Part shown: positions 49,153-49,494 of the stretch, one piece after another
Numbering within the stretch: position 1 is the first letter of the stretch
Layout: each line of letters opens with the position of its first letter
Origin: UBA12545 sp051024685
GTDB taxonomy: Bacteria > Bacillota > DSM-521 > Neomoorellales > Neomoorellaceae
DNA length: 49,494 bases
Direction of reading: 5' to 3'
Assembly: GCA_051024685.1 (NCBI GenBank)
Contig: JAZHPA010000021.1
Location: 1 to 49,494 of the forward strand
Notes under the pieces: generated by a model
Database searches by the model: none
What the model was told of the DNA's origin: nothing
What the model saw: the letters and a program-made list of their open reading frames with translations, nothing else
Program-made: the position numbers and the translations under genes

Positions 49153-49341
49153 TTATAGGGCACGCTGAACCTTGCCGGAACGCAAACAGCGGGTACAAAC
49201 GTAAATCCGCTGGCGTGTACCGTTGACGACGGCTTTTACGCGTTGGAGATTGGGCCGCCACTGTCTCTTGGTTTTAATGTTGGAGTGGCTGATCTGGTGG
49301 CCAACAACGGCTTTTTTGCCACAAATGCTGCAAACGGCCAT
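49153..49341 (-). CDS. rpmB: 50S ribosomal protein L28
   Basis: A protein of the large ribosomal subunit. The 62 aa start MAVCSICGKKAVVGHQISHS and contain the L28 core TKRQWRPNLQRVKAVVNG. It is a zinc-binding (C+) form, with cysteine pairs CSIC near the start and CTRC near the end; some bacteria switch to cysteine-free copies at low zinc. AAGAGGGGTG precedes the ATG on the minus strand. It is convergent with ribH. Confidence 0.96.
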   Translation of the reverse strand: MAVCSICGKKAVVGHQISHSNIKTKRQWRPNLQRVKAVVNGTRQRIYVCTRCLRSGKVQRAL

Positions 49342-49376
49342 GTATTTTCACCCCTCTTAAAAAGTACCACCCGGTT

Positions 49377-49405
49377 ATTTTACCAGACTTCTCTCCCCGG
49401 TGCAA
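49377..49405 (-). promoter_or_regulatory. Predicted promoter of rpmB
   Basis: On the minus strand TTGCAC (49405-49400), a 17-base spacer and TAAAAT (49382-49377), about 35 bases before the start codon. Confidence 0.65.
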
Positions 49406-49423
49406 GGGTACAGACACCTGGCG

Positions 49424-49494
49424 TATCCCCAGTTTTGATCCCAGGCCTGCTTGGCTTTCGCTCGCTTATGGCTTCCCTCGCGGGCCAAACTAGC
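49424..49494 (-). repeat. 255-bp family repeat, copy C, cut by the window end
   Basis: TATCCCCAGTTTTGATCCCA then GGCCTGCTTGGCTT and CTCGCGGGCCAAACTA match the right half of copies A and B in reverse complement. This copy is therefore inverted relative to them. Only about 70 bases are visible. It starts 18 bases upstream of the rpmB -35 box. Confidence 0.8.

Noticed and set aside
1..49494. CRISPR array
   Set aside because: No regularly spaced direct repeats were seen; the only repeat family is the 255-bp element.

Overview
The window reads as a chromosomal segment of an anaerobic, moderately GC-rich Firmicute of the class Clostridia. From memory, the gene order is closest to Moorella and its relatives, but no search could be run. 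The signs are PyrR attenuators, LL-diaminopimelate aminotransferase (dapL), RemA and YicC, a DUF116 protein beside def-fmt, an AgrB/AgrD pair, an FHA/PP2C/SEDS/PBP/PknB cluster, many TTG and GTG starts, and strong purine-rich Shine-Dalgarno (SD) sites.

Layout. (1) 1-8258: pyrimidine operon pyrR-pyrB-pyrC-carA-carB-pyrF with two PyrR attenuators; pyrK, pyrD and pyrE are not in it. (2) 8171-9991: rqcH-type NFACT gene on the minus strand, its 3' end overlapping pyrF, and a divergent SERCA-type P-ATPase (10169-12958). (3) 13051-19512: dapF, dapL, yicC, remA, gmk, rpoZ, coaBC and metK on one strand, then a LysE-type exporter. (4) 20.4-26.5 kb: accessory island. It holds an 81-aa orphan, a decayed PfkB kinase fragment, a group IIC-like intron inserted just after a perfect terminator hairpin (maturase broken by a one-base frameshift), a 256-aa protein paired with a PIN nuclease, and a Panacea-domain antitoxin with a 209-aa partner. 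The island ends at the 3' end of a tRNA-Thr(CGU) gene. (5) 26.9-33.5 kb: priA, def, fmt, a DUF116 gene, a YugP-type metallopeptidase and rsmB. (6) 33.5-35.8 kb: an agr-like cell-cell signalling cassette made of a membrane protein, a Spo0B/AgrC-like kinase, AgrB and a 44-aa AgrD whose ring residue is serine. (7) 35.9-45.1 kb: rlmN, two FHA genes, a PP2C phosphatase, FtsW/RodA, a transpeptidase, PknB with three PASTA repeats, rsgA and rpe. (8) 45.4-49.1 kb: FMN riboswitch and ribD-ribE-ribBA-ribH, followed by convergent rpmB.

Three copies of one non-coding repeat, about 255 bp with imperfect terminal inverted repeats, lie at 26606-26859, 45108-45362 and 49424 to the window end. The last is cut by the window edge. 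Three copies in 49 kb suggest an abundant family, either MITE-like or a structured RNA.

The most promising leads are the serine-ring AgrD with its possibly split receptor, the PIN plus 256-aa pair, the Panacea pair with a hairpin leader, and the 255-bp repeat family.
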